From Mesaphorura yosii (Eukaryota > Arthropoda > Collembola > Poduromorpha > Tullbergiidae), in NCBI GenBank assembly GCA_009869945.1, contig WIXG01000378.1:1-64000 (forward strand): a DNA stretch of 64,000 nucleotides. Direction: 5' to 3'. This document shows, in pieces, positions 13,429 to 24,493 of this stretch. Position 1 is the first letter of the stretch, and each line of letters opens with the position of its first letter. The position numbers were made by a program, and so were the translations under genes. Below the pieces are notes generated by a model that worked only from the letters and a program-made list of their open reading frames with translations, did not search any database and was not told where the DNA came from.

Positions 13429-15742
13429 ATGACTAGTAAGTACTCCGATGTCGGTGACGGTGACGATGAGCACACGAAGAAGCTGGGAATGGAAGGAAAG
13501 CGACAAGAAAATGAAGATCATGAGGAGGACGGAATTAAAGAAGACGAACTGGAGTCGGACCCTTTCAAAAAAGTGACAGTAAGTTTACATAACAGTCTCG
13601 CCTTCCGCTTAGAGGGAACTTACGTTTGTCTCCTCTTAGAAATCTTCGCTCAACAATAATTCAAATCGCACGGTCCACGGTGGGGATGGAAATGGAGACG
13701 ATTTTCAGGACCTTCTTCGCCGAATCGGATCGCAGGGTCCTTACCAGAAGTTTCTGCTTTACGCAGTCATGAGCCCGATCGTGGTGGTCGGCGCCTTGCT
13801 TGCAATGAACGTCATATTTATGCTTTATGTGCCTCCTCATTATTGCCGCGTGCCCGGAAAGCCAGAAGATGTGAGTATAGACGATTGGAAGAACATGACA
13901 ATTCCAATGTAAGTCTTTAATACAGGGTAAAACCTTACGAGATATAAATGAGCACAACAATTAAAGCCTACACCTCTCAACTTCGTAGAGAAGTCGGGCC
14001 AGACGGGCGCGACCGCTTCAGTCAATGCGAAATGTACAAGGAATTTGCGGAAATGGACACCGCCGCCGGGCCAGAGTACGAATATACCACGAGCACATTG
14101 GTAAATACGGTCCCATGCCAGAATGGCTGGGTCTATGACACGTCGGACTATGACAATACGATGCCCACTGAATACAGCTGGGTTTGCACTCGCAAAGCGT
14201 ACGCAACCGACATTTTCAGCGTCGGCGTCGCAGGAAATGCCGTCGGACAGCTCGTATTTGGAATCCTTGCTGATAAGTAAGCCAACAAGCAAGGAAAAAT
14301 CGGGACAAGTACTAATCACTGTCTTTTTCAGGGTTGGACGCAAACCAATCTTCTTCGTTTCACTGTTCATTCTCACATTTTTCAAATTCATCAGTTTCTT
14401 TGTGCCACATGTGTACGTGCTCTTCTTAATCTTTACATTTCTGTCTGGAACCGGAATGCCACTCATGTTCGCGTCCCCTTCGCTCATTTCGGCCGAAGTC
14501 TGTGACAATGGTCAGTCCCTTTTCCTAATTTTGATTAGGTGAATACCGAATGAGAAAGGAGCATACATTTTTTTCGCTTCAGAGTACAGGGCATGGGTGT
14601 TCTCGTTCACGTGGATGATTTGGGTCGCCGGGATGGCAGCGATGCCGCTTATCGCAAAAATCACGCGCGGGTGGTTCCTCATTGGCATGATCACGACCGT
14701 GCCTGGTCTCATTCTCTTCCTCGTGAACATTCCAATGATTCCAGAATCTCCTCGCTGGCTCCTTTCAGTCGGCCGCCTCAAAGAAGCCAAGAAAATCATT
14801 CTGCAGATAGCAAAGAAGAACGGCAACTCAGACAAGATCACTTCAGCCGAGCTGGACGTTATCCTCAAGCGGTTACATGAAGCACACGGTGATACGCAGG
14901 GACTGACCACGGACGGATTTTGGACACTGTTCAAGCGTCGTCGCCTGGCGAAGAACACCATCATGCTGACGATCGCTTGGTCCATGAACACGCTCATTTA
15001 CGAGGGGATCACACTAAACACGCCAAATGTAGGAGGAATCGACCAATTTCTCAACTTCTTCATTTTGTCAATCGTCGAAATACCTGCGAGTATGCTGGGA
15101 GGCTACCTGCTGGACAAGGTGGGACGGAGATGGACACAAGTTGTCTTCTTTGCGGTTTGCTCCGTCGCGTGTTTTGTGTGTGCAATTGTCGTGCTGTACC
15201 CGGAGCTCACTGTCGCACTCATTCTGCTGGTGATCGTCGCCAAGTAAGTTATTTGCAAAGTGAACTGAAATGATGGATTGAAACGAAGTTTAGAGTTTGA
15301 TGTCTTGAGCCAGGTTCGGTGTGACTTTGACATTCCTAGTCGTCTTCCTCCAGGCAACTGAACTTTTCCCGACGTATCTGCGTTCTACGGGCTACTCGGT
15401 GGCGTCCACAACAGGCGCTGTGCTTGGAATTTTTGGACCACATATTGTTTTCGCGGTAGGAAAGTCGAATGAACTCTTTGTCCGGCTTCTTGCATGTTTC
15501 TTTGACGATCTTAATTTCGTTTTCAGGGTCAATTTTATGTCGGAGCCCCTTACATCATGATGGGTATCCTCGGCATCATTGGCCTCTTGGCCGCCATGCT
15601 CCTGCCTGAAACCCTTAAGCAAAATCTTCCAGAAACGTTGGAGGACGCAGTCAAATTCGGAAAAGGTCACAAATTCTGGAGTCTCTTTCCGTCACAGCAA
15701 AACCTCGCGAAGGAGAAGGAGCTGGAGAATTTGAAGGCTTAG
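13429..15742 (+). CDS. SLC22-family organic ion (cation/carnitine) transporter
   Basis: Seven exons: 13429-13578, 13640-13908, 13989-14276, 14332-14510, 14583-15243, 15314-15455 and 15527-15742 (634 aa, about 60-80 longer than typical SLC22 because of an acidic N-terminal tail of about 70 residues). The body is a 12-TM major facilitator. TM1 is followed by a large extracellular loop with Cys residues and a WKNMT glycosylation site. The MFS signature DKVGRKP lies after TM2, PESPRWLL sits before the cytoplasmic loop, and the end carries the family-type LPETLKQNLPETLEDA. SLC22 members move organic cations, anions or carnitine across the plasma membrane; substrate cannot be told from sequence. 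The first ATG in a good frame is 13429. The gene converges on the secreted orphan at 15948. Confidence 0.93.
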
Positions 15743-15785
15743 GCAATGCAACATGGTGGGATGAACTTTTACTTTGTCGTATAAT

Positions 15786-15791
15786 TTTATT
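15786..15791 (-). terminator. Poly(A) signal of the minus-strand secreted orphan
   Basis: AATAAA on the minus strand lies 157 bp beyond the orphan's stop codon and only 44 bp beyond the stop codon of the convergent SLC22 gene, so the two 3' UTRs probably overlap. Confidence 0.55.
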
Positions 15792-15947
15792 TCTTGTATT
15801 TAGGTTTCTATTTGTAAAGACACACTTCTAGTTTTTTGCGTTTTTGAAGCACATTATATAAAAGAGGTTGCTGAAGGCGGTAGAAATATTCTGATTTTGA
15901 GCTTAAACCACACGACGTAACCACAGATGGATTGTCAGTGTCCAGGT

Positions 15948-16655
15948 TTACGTTTGACGTTGCATCCAATAATCTTGCATTGCAGCATGCACAAGGATCT
16001 CAAACTTGGTGGTGGACGGCAGGTCTTTGGTCGTCGAAAATACGATCCAGTCCTGTTGGTCAATGTTGTAGAAGCAGCGATTGATGAATGCGAAGCTCCG
16101 GTTGTCTGTCAGTGTTCCGTACACGCTGTGACTCAAGTCTGCAAAAAAGGTGGACGAGCAGGTCAACAAACATCTGCATTCAAATGTGCGCAGTTTCGTG
16201 ACGTGGGCGAACTGTGACGTACCGACATTGGTTTCGTTAGACAAATGTTTGCAGTCCAACTTCCACAGTGTGTCGTCTACAGGATTGCACGAGAAGTGCG
16301 ACTGTTTGTTTCCGCATCCATAAAAGATTGCATCTGAGCTGCCCTGCTTCCAGAGAAGGCGTGCAGGGCAGTTTTTGGACACGCCGGGCAGTGTGACGTT
16401 GCTGCGCGGGTTTAGCGAGCTCAGTGACCCCATCGGGAAGTAGTAGCCTTCGTCTTCGAGTCCAACTGGATTCTAATTGGAGGAGAATACGTTTATTAGG
16501 AAAAATTTAGTCAAGGCCAAATAACTGAAGCTACAAGGCAGTTAAGAACTTACCCACTTGAAGTCAACCACCTCTCGTGGAGTGTAGCAGGCACAGGAGA
16601 CCAGACTCAGCAGCTGGCACAACGAAGCCACAAGAATTGTCGCTTTAATCATCAT
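15948..16655 (-). CDS. Secreted cysteine-rich protein of unknown family
   Basis: Two exons, 16554-16655 and 15948-16472, joined by an 81-bp intron (16473-16553), give 208 aa. The first exon encodes a signal peptide (MMIKATILVASLCQLLSLVSC) followed by CYTPREVVDFKW. The second encodes a compact domain with eight further Cys, including ECRCLLTC, several possible N-glycosylation sites (NVT, NET, NRS), and no membrane segment. I do not recognise the family. The Cys number is odd in the predicted mature chain (nine), so one may be free, pair between chains, or be lost with the signal peptide. It is probably an extracellular protein. The gene is tail-to-tail with the SLC22 transporter. Confidence 0.75.
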
Positions 16656-17774
16656 CTTTGAGCTATGTGATCAGTTGAACTGGCTACGTTTTCTAACTTG
16701 ACTAAGAACTCTCAGTCGCTTTGGTTAAGCCAATGGCAATGGCGCACAAGGGCACGATACGAACTTTGGCACCAGACGACAACTCGATTGAAATGACGAA
16801 TGACTCGAATCCCTTGATTTTTATTGCATTGCAGCGGAGCTGAGCCTCCAAGCCAATTGCCAAGAATCCGCAGCAGCAAGTCAGAATCTGGTTTCACTTG
16901 AACTGATCTTTCAAATTCAACTCTTCTGCTCGTGTTTGTCTTGTTCACTTTTTTTGTCGGAATCACTTTTTTGTCAGCATTGTTGTGTAATTGTGGCTGT
17001 GATTGAGCATTCCATCCAAGGCTATAGCGTTATTTGCCAACTCAGACGTCAGGCTAATGGAGTGATAATTCGGGTTTACGTTTACACAAGCAAGATTGAA
17101 TTACAATCATTACGCCTGACTGGCGCAAAAAACGGTTTAATGCAAATGGCATCACTCTAGCACCATCTAATCGCAATCAAGATGTGCTTGAGGATGATTT
17201 GCAATTTGCATACACACGCAATAACTTTGTGATCATGATGAGATGATGATCAGATCACCTTTGCAATTAAACCCATTACAGGCCGACTCGATGACACCGG
17301 CGTAAGTTCAACTCTTCTACCCTTTCTGTCTGATTCATTCAGCGCAAATCCAGATTCATGAAGGTCGATTATTGGGATTGGGTGCAGCGAATTAGGTTCA
17401 TTATACGCTCAACGCTCCAACGCAATTAAACTTGTGAAAAATGAGAATAGTCACGTAAAAATATATGCCACGCTATGCAGCTGAAACAATTTATTAACTC
17501 GCTCACATGTGAATAAATTGCAAAATAACGGCCGCAACAATGAGTCGTCATTCACTAATAGGTAATGGGAAAATGGATATAACTGATGTTTAAAACATTC
17601 TTTCTTGGTCCCTTGTCTTAAGCTATGAACTGCACGTGTTCCGTTGAGATTTTTCATTTCATGACATGAGAAGAAAGTCTTTTAATAGGTTGGAGTTTTT
17701 GTCAAAGGCCCCGGAATAGAGACCAAGCTTCCCCGATCTGCTAGTTTTTAGTATCACAGTTTCAAATAATTTAA
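16656..17774. other. Intergenic region
   Basis: About 1.1 kb between the secreted orphan and the 3' end of the F-box gene. Short open frames exist on both strands, none with a family motif or plausible splice partners. Nothing else recognisable was seen. Confidence 0.5.
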
Positions 17775-17780
17775 TTTATT
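17775..17780 (-). terminator. Poly(A) signal of the F-box gene
   Basis: AATAAA on the minus strand, 110 bp past the F-box gene's stop codon in an A/T-rich 3' flank. Confidence 0.55.
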
Positions 17781-17889
17781 TCATTATTCATAACAGAATG
17801 TAATCATTTAATTATTATACTTGGCTAGGCCGAATTCTACTAAATTGATGATTAAATACAAGGAAATAAACACAGCATTATAATTTATT

Positions 17890-20331
17890 TCAACTGTTAT
17901 CTGTGAGGTCAACGCCATCAATGTCCAAGAAAAATCCAGCTGGCAACTGTTCTCTGATGCTATTGACGAATGTCTGACTTATCTAAAATCGTTAGAAACA
18001 TCATTAACTAAGGATAGATTTGTACTTATTATACTGATTCAAAAAATACTTACGCAACAATTTGAGATGCTTATCGCCGTCAAAGACTTGAGCCATAAGA
18101 GAAGAGTGGCCAAAGTCACTTCGGTTAGGCGACTGGAACTCCTGTTGCACACCACCACGAACTTCTGAAGGCCTACGGTTAACAACACAAGCATGTTTCT
18201 GTTTAGCATGAGTTCGACAAGTGAAATCTCTAAATGGCACTTACGGCTAAAATTGCGGATCGACGGATACTCTTTGTCCTTGCAGAGGGAGTCAAAATAG
18301 TCGACATTGAAAGTCTCCAGCTCAAATCCGCCCGGAGAACGAAACGTTTGCTGAATATGTTGATACACTCGTTCGCAGTCGTTGACACTGAACCCTGTGA
18401 TGATGGTGTCCAGGTGCTGAATGTAAAACTCGTCACTGGCATTCTTGTCTTGTTCCTCGTTCGTGACTCGCAGCTCCAGAGTCTTCAGAGGAAACTCACT
18501 CGTCCAAAGCGGAGTTATAAATCGCGATTGGCAGGTAGTCAGCACCAAGTGCTGAACTCCGTAGAATGAGTGGCGAAGAAAGTGGTAATCGGACGGACTC
18601 TCTTGTTCGTCGAGATCCACCTCCAAAGACTTTACCTGGATTTGATTTTCGTAGCCGGCTCCCTCTTCGTCGTCCGAGCCGGCGTCGGAGTTGTTACCAT
18701 TTCGGTTGACTGCATGTGTAAAAGCCTCGTTCACACCAGAAAGTGTGAGTTTCGTTAGGTCAGGGAGTATTTCCGGTTTCAGCATAGCGTTGAGGTTTTC
18801 TTCCTGATCCTCGAGGCAGACTGCGGAAAGAGTGCTGAGTTTCCTTAGCCTTGGCGCGGAATATACTTGACCAACGAAGCCTCGTCGAATGTCTTCCCAC
18901 TTGTCCTGATTCACGTCGACTATGAGTGACTCGAGTGTTCTGATGTGATGCTCCAAAAATGAGTACAATGGCAAAAGAATTACTTGTCCAAGCTCCAACT
19001 TCTTCAGTTGGAAACTCGGTGGCTGAGCCTCATCCCAGCTGAACTGCACCAAATTCTCTGACCTTAACGTAAGATTCTTGAGGCGGTCCAGATTGGCATA
19101 AGAAAGCAACATCGTGACGACTCGCCGAAGCATGATTTCGCTAAAGTGTGTGGAGTTCAAGTACAAGCTGAAGGTCTCGAGCTGTTGACTCTGCATTATC
19201 ATCTTGGTCAGAAACGTGTTCGATGTCAGGAAGTGACGATTTTCATCATGATCACATTTGCAGATCATTTCAATGTTGACGTGCTTCAGACTCAGCTTGT
19301 TTGGCAGATTCACGCTTTCATGTGCGTACACCTGACAAGTAAGATCGGTCAAGAACAAATTCTCACAGTTTGGAATCGCTGGCAGTAAGAACTTTTGCAT
19401 TGCATTCATGCCCATTAATCGGTCTTCAAGTTCATTAGTCGTTCCATGTGAGGGATGGTAACTCAGCTCAAGACTCTTTATGTGCTCCGAGTAAATTTTG
19501 AAAAACTTTCCAACAGCTGGTGGGATTTTGTTGAGCCACAGCGTAAATTGATTGATTGGAAAAAGCGCAGATTGAGGCCCCATATCAGAAAGGAATTGTT
19601 TGAAAGTCTGATGGAGGTTGTATTCCGAGTCATTTGATTCGATGGACGCTACACTTAACCTAGCCCAATAGATTTTCTTCATCTGAGTGGTCATGACTTG
19701 GTTCCATTTGGTGCATACCAGACGACAAGTAGGGAGCTCTCGACAAGTCAAATAGGTCGCAAGTCTATTCAAAATCTGAGACACCAAAGAAAGCGAAAAA
19801 TGTGAAATATATCCTTCATGCAGTTTACACATTAATTGGCAGATGTACTAGCTTACCACTTCGTTCATTAAAGGATGCGGACGTTTCTTATCCCGTATGC
19901 TAAGCTGGAGCTCATCTTTCACCCTTAAAGAAGCCATAAAGGTTCTTCTGAGATGGATCTTGGTCTGAAGGTGTTTCCTCAATTCTAAACATTCTTGCTG
20001 CATACGACAAAGGTCTCCTACATTCTCGGTCGAAGCAATAACCTAAGAAGTATAATATCCTTATGAATTCTGACTGAAGCTGCTCTAAAATGAACACAGA
20101 ACCCATCCGCGATTCACGAACCTCCTTTATCGCCCCAAGCTGGTCTCCAATTAAGCTCAGGGTCACAGGCTCTGGATCCGCATTGGCCATACGTTTTCGC
20201 TTGCTATGTCCAGGACCGCCCATTGCTTCTGGCTCATTGTTAGTGTGTCTACTGGCGTGGGGTTGGGCCCCTCCAGGGTGTACTCCAGCCAATACTTTAC
20301 GCTTCGTCCTCGTCCTTCTCTTAGGAGCCAT
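17890..20331 (-). CDS. F-box protein with leucine-rich-repeat-like body
   Basis: Five exons: 20122-20331, 19857-20042, 18245-19775, 18054-18172 and 17890-17982 (712 aa). The N-terminus is basic (MAPKRRTRTKRK), followed by a probable coiled coil encoded by exon 2. An F-box spans about residues 125-165 (PLMNEVILNRLATYLTCRELP, then LVCTKWN), split by the exon 2/3 junction. The remaining 540 residues are Leu-rich with irregular LRR-like strands (LKNLTLRSENL, LPDLTKLTLSGVNE, LTAISISNCC) and one acidic insert (SDAGSDDEEGAG). F-box proteins link substrates to Skp1-Cul1 ubiquitin ligases; the LRR-like part is the probable substrate arm. No named orthologue is evident. The intron between exons 3 and 4 (72 bp) contains no in-frame stop, so a retained form is possible. 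Confidence 0.83.
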
Positions 20332-20840
20332 TCAGGATGTAATATTTATCTACGAAATAAAAATTATCAGCTTGTTCCTGAAAATAGTTGTCGCATATTG
20401 TGTTTTGCAGACATATTAGTTAACAAAGCAGATATTTAAAAGCTTATCTTAGCTACTTACTTTCACTGTGGGACGGTGATGTCAGCTGAATTTCCAATAC
20501 CCTCTATTAGTGCACCAAATGAAAATTGGCTTAATTCACGATTCATTAACCTTAATTATCGTAAGTCAGCTAGTCAACTTTGCTAACACTAACACGACAC
20601 TGATGGCACTGGAAGTAGGAAGTTCCATACGTTCGGTTCATTTCAAATCGGATAGAATGCGAGTACGGAACAAGACTCACGCTTTTCCCACATTGAATCA
20701 CGAATACAAAACGTACAAGGATTCATGTTTCAGCTCAGGTAAACGTTAACCTGTGAGCTGCTGTGAAGGAAGCCGTTTAACAAATAGAGAATTTCAGCAT
20801 ACATGAAAAGTCAGGCTCCAGTTTGTTGGGGTGGATGAGC
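20332..20840. other. Intergenic region between the F-box and dienelactone-hydrolase-like genes
   Basis: About 500 bp. It holds the 5' flank of the F-box gene and the 3' flank of the next minus-strand gene. No further gene was recognised. Confidence 0.5.
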
Positions 20841-20846
20841 TTTATT
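20841..20846 (-). terminator. Poly(A) signal of the dienelactone-hydrolase-like gene
   Basis: AATAAA on the minus strand, 213 bp downstream of the stop codon. Confidence 0.5.
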
Positions 20847-21058
20847 GACGTGTATGAGATTAATTAACAGTAACGTAGAAGTGGTTAGAAGTTTAGATTA
20901 GCGTACTAGACATGACGAATGTCATGCGGAAGCTGGTGAAGTATTGTCTTAAAATGTTGTACGTCTGTAAAGTGTTTATAACTTCAGAGCTCAAAGTTGG
21001 GGAATGAAATCAAGGCTTCCAATTCCGTATTTAAGTTACATATCGAGAAAGCAATAAA

Positions 21059-22093
21059 TTAAGCTAAGATCAAAGCCAGGGCCATCATCAGCATCAATCC
21101 ACCACCGTCAGCCACCGCACTACGCATCCCTCCGTTGAGTTGTTTGTTGAAGAATTTCTGGAGGATGTCAATCACTTCGTCCACACGCTGCCGATTCAGT
21201 GGGTCGTTGAAATTCCCACGTGCAGCAGAAAACCCGTGCGACATATCCTGGAATCTTGTGTGCCCAACGTTGTCAGCTCCGAATCTGCTCTCCAGAATGT
21301 GGTAGAATGGCAACTGTGAACAAAATCAGTTTTCATACTCTGCGGACGATATGACATGCGCACGTAGTTTACAGCAGCGTCTTACCATGTCTGGCTCGTC
21401 TTTCGACGGAATGAGGTACATTGGCGTCTTCACCGCGTTCGCGTCCGCCGTTTCCACATTTGCAGGGTGAATGATGGCTGCCGCCTGAATCTGCTCGCTC
21501 AGGTGCGTCGCAGCCTGGACACTCATCTTGCCGCCCCAGCAGAAACCAAATATCCCGAACCGTTTGTATCCACCGTTGATGGGCTGCTTGTAGTACTCCA
21601 CCAGTCGTCGGAGGTCACGGCTCACATTATCCCATGACCCGTTACGAGCCATGAATTGTTGGAATTGCATTTGGCGTACGGAGCCCGGTTCCAGCGGCCA
21701 ATCGCTGGTCGGCCAGCCACCTCGGAAAAAGTCGGGCATGACCACGGTAAAGTGGCCTTCCTCGGCCAACTTGTCAGCAACCTGCTCCGTGTTGGGGTGG
21801 AACCCGAAAATGTCGTATACAGCGAAGAGCAGTCGACCATAGCTGGTGTTCTCACCTTGACCATGGTCGTGGTCGTGAGTCGAGCTTTCATTCTTGGATT
21901 GGTAAACACGGAGGTCGTGGTCGAGTGTCCAGATGAAACCCGTCGGTCGGTAGTTAGACTCTATGGCACGTTTCTGGAGGCAGTGAGCGGGAAGGACGTT
22001 CACGTCAGCGGTGATGGCATTGGCACTGGCTGGAAGGACGAAAGTTAACGAGCAGGTCCACAGCAAGACGAAGCCGAGTCTCGAAAACTCCAT
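21059..22093 (-). CDS. Secreted dienelactone-hydrolase-like alpha/beta hydrolase
   Basis: Two exons, 21386-22093 and 21059-21313, give 320 aa. The chosen ATG sits in a good context (AAAATGG) and begins a signal peptide (MEFSRLGFVLLWTCSLTFVLPASANA). The DLH fold is recognisable by AVYDIFGFHPNTEQVADKLAEEG, VVMPDFFRGG, the nucleophile elbow FGFCWGGK (Cys nucleophile), the Asp region SKDEPDM and the catalytic His in HGFSAARGN. All three triad residues are present, so it should be an active esterase or lactone hydrolase. Related eukaryotic proteins (CMBL-like) are cytosolic, so a signal peptide is unusual. The C-terminus (GGGLMLMMALALILA) is a hydrophobic tail directly before the stop, which looks like a GPI-anchor signal or a tail anchor. 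Substrate is unknown. Confidence 0.88.
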
Positions 22094-24493
22094 TTTGGCG
22101 ATTTCGCGAATTTCTGTTTTGGCGTAATGGGGATGTGACCTTGTAAGTTTCGATGGGTCGTGCGCTCTTGTCTTCCCAGCGTACAACTTGGAAATGATGC
22201 AGAGAGCTTGCCCCTGGCTTACTTCTTCCGCTTGGAAAATCTCTGCTTCAGACTTCTTAATCCAATCCAGTAAGTCTCATCTAACACGCTTCCACGCTTT
22301 TGGTTGATACAATTTCTGCTCGTGGTGCACTGGTTCGGGAATCAAAACACAAACAAGTGCACGAGTAACCGAATCTTGCACGGGTCTGTTCTGGTTCTTC
22401 TCCGCACCGCATGCCCGGTCCGATGCGATGTAGTGCAGATGATAGAAAGTCCCATTACGATGGGTTGGTGATGGCCTTGTGCGAAATGGCTTTGAGTGTT
22501 TCGTAGTTTCATTTCAGTATGCGGTTCTACACTGGTTATTTTTATGCCAAGCTGAAGTTGGAAAGCTATTTGCTTTAATGAATTCATAACTGACAATACA
22601 AAACACATCTCGTGGGTAGTGCTTACATATACTTGAGACACTCGAGTAGTGGTTATTAATTCGATATCACGATCTCGCCTCCTGGACTTCTTTTAAACAA
22701 GCGAGATGAGAGATACGAGATACGATGGTAGAAAACCTGAGATACGAAACCTGACGCAGGAATACGCGGTGTGGTCGTGGCCGTACATGAAGTAAAAACA
22801 AACAAAATGCATTGGGTGTCAAATTGAAATGGACAGTCAGTAATTTGCAAATTAATGAACGAAGGAGGTTTCTTAATTGAAATTGCCGTTGAACGTTGAA
22901 GAATCAACAAAAAAAAGTCCAGGCTCATGCGAAAAGAAACTCGAGACGAATCTAACGCCCAGCTTCAACTGCAAGCTTCGTTAAATACGATGGGTGTTGT
23001 TAATTTAAGCGGATGAGGCGGAAGCAACACAACATCAATTTACGAACAAGTTTAATTGGATCATTTAAGTACGCATTAGCCCGTGACTGCCTGGAGCGAC
23101 TAGTCTTGTTCTAACGCGATGCTTGAACGTGGAATTAAAAGACCAAGCTAAAAATAGAACTCCCATCCCGAAAGTTCCATGCTTTCAGGCCATCACTCAC
23201 TCAGGACGCAGGTGAGGAAGGAACTTGGCATTTCACTTTCCAACGTGGTCGTGCGGAGCAAATCGAGCACTAAATTGGATTTTTGCACGCCAAGCGAGCG
23301 AGCCACGAGGCCCGCTAGAGACGTCATTCCCCAGCACAGATTGGAAGTGGAAAGCAGTCAGAAAATCAATACGTTGTGAACTTGAAGTGACAAACTCCTG
23401 GTTCGAGCACGAGCATCGGGCAAGCAAGGCATGGCACTTGAGACAGAAGAGCGGAGAAAGTGGAGTGGATGCTGTGCTGTGCTGGGTTCTGGAATGACGC
23501 GCGAAGCGTGATCATCCTGAAATGGAAAGTTACTGGCAATTGGCAACGGGGAGGCAGGCAGACAGGCAGGCGGGCAGAGATGCGAAAGGAAGATGTGATG
23601 GGATGAACGACTGGCTCCGATTCAGAGAAGGGAAAGCAAGAGAAGATGCGCTGCTTCTTGTTTTCGTGCTGCTGGAAAGTGCGTAAAACTCTCCGGAAGC
23701 TTTCACTTGCCACTTGCTCTTCGTTCACTGTGCACGGAATAAAGCAGAGCAGGTGCCCCGTACAAGTGAGGAAATGAAAAGGGTTCTTTCTCGTGTCGTT
23801 AGTCTTTAGTCGTTATTACGTGCGTAGCGTGATTTGTATCAATAATAAATTTAACCTTCACTTTTCGTACGCTGCTGAGCTCGCACGTCCAGGCTCGGTG
23901 TGTTTGCATCGCGTGGCACGGAATATGTAAGCCAAGTTCAGTTTCGATTGGTTTTTAATGGGGACAGGTGCACAACAGAAGGAGCAGTGCACAAGGGCAA
24001 CCACGACCAGAGTGAGGTAACAACGCAAGGCAGAAACAACAAAAGCCCTGAAGGAAATTGAACCAAGACATAGCGCAGAGCGAAATCACGAAACGAAGAA
24101 GCCAGTGACAGTTGAATTAAGAAGCTGGAGCTGTGCAGTGCAATCAAACAACTTCGTCGAACTTAACTAATTTCGTTAGCCACTTCAGCCTTCCCACAGG
24201 AACGTTCAACGCTACCATCACACCTTGTATTTGGTAGCTTAAATTGCACAGAAATAACTTCATGAAAGCGGCTTTGAAGACGTCGAGAGCCAGAAACAAT
24301 TGAACGAGCAGCTGATCGGCTCACAAAGCAGCAATTAGCTGTGAAAGTTAAAGATCGACCACCAATTTTGTGTCAAGGTCGACGTGAGACTGCGATTGGT
24401 GAGATTGGAAATGTGAAAGTGGTTAGTGCACTGTCACTGCAACGTGGTGACAGCCATACGTGATTTCTGCGAGAAAGGAAGAATTAAGCAAAT
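22094..24493. other. Intergenic/upstream region of the hexosaminidase gene
   Basis: About 2.4 kb with no convincing exon. It separates the divergent DLH-like and GH20 genes and should contain both promoters and the 5' UTR of the latter. A short GGCAGGCAGACAGGCAGGCG-like imperfect tetranucleotide run lies near 23552-23578. The rest looks unremarkable. Confidence 0.5.

Noticed and set aside
16936..17160. 74-codon Cys-rich plus-strand frame
   Set aside because: No signal peptide, poor start context and no neighbour exons; probably chance.
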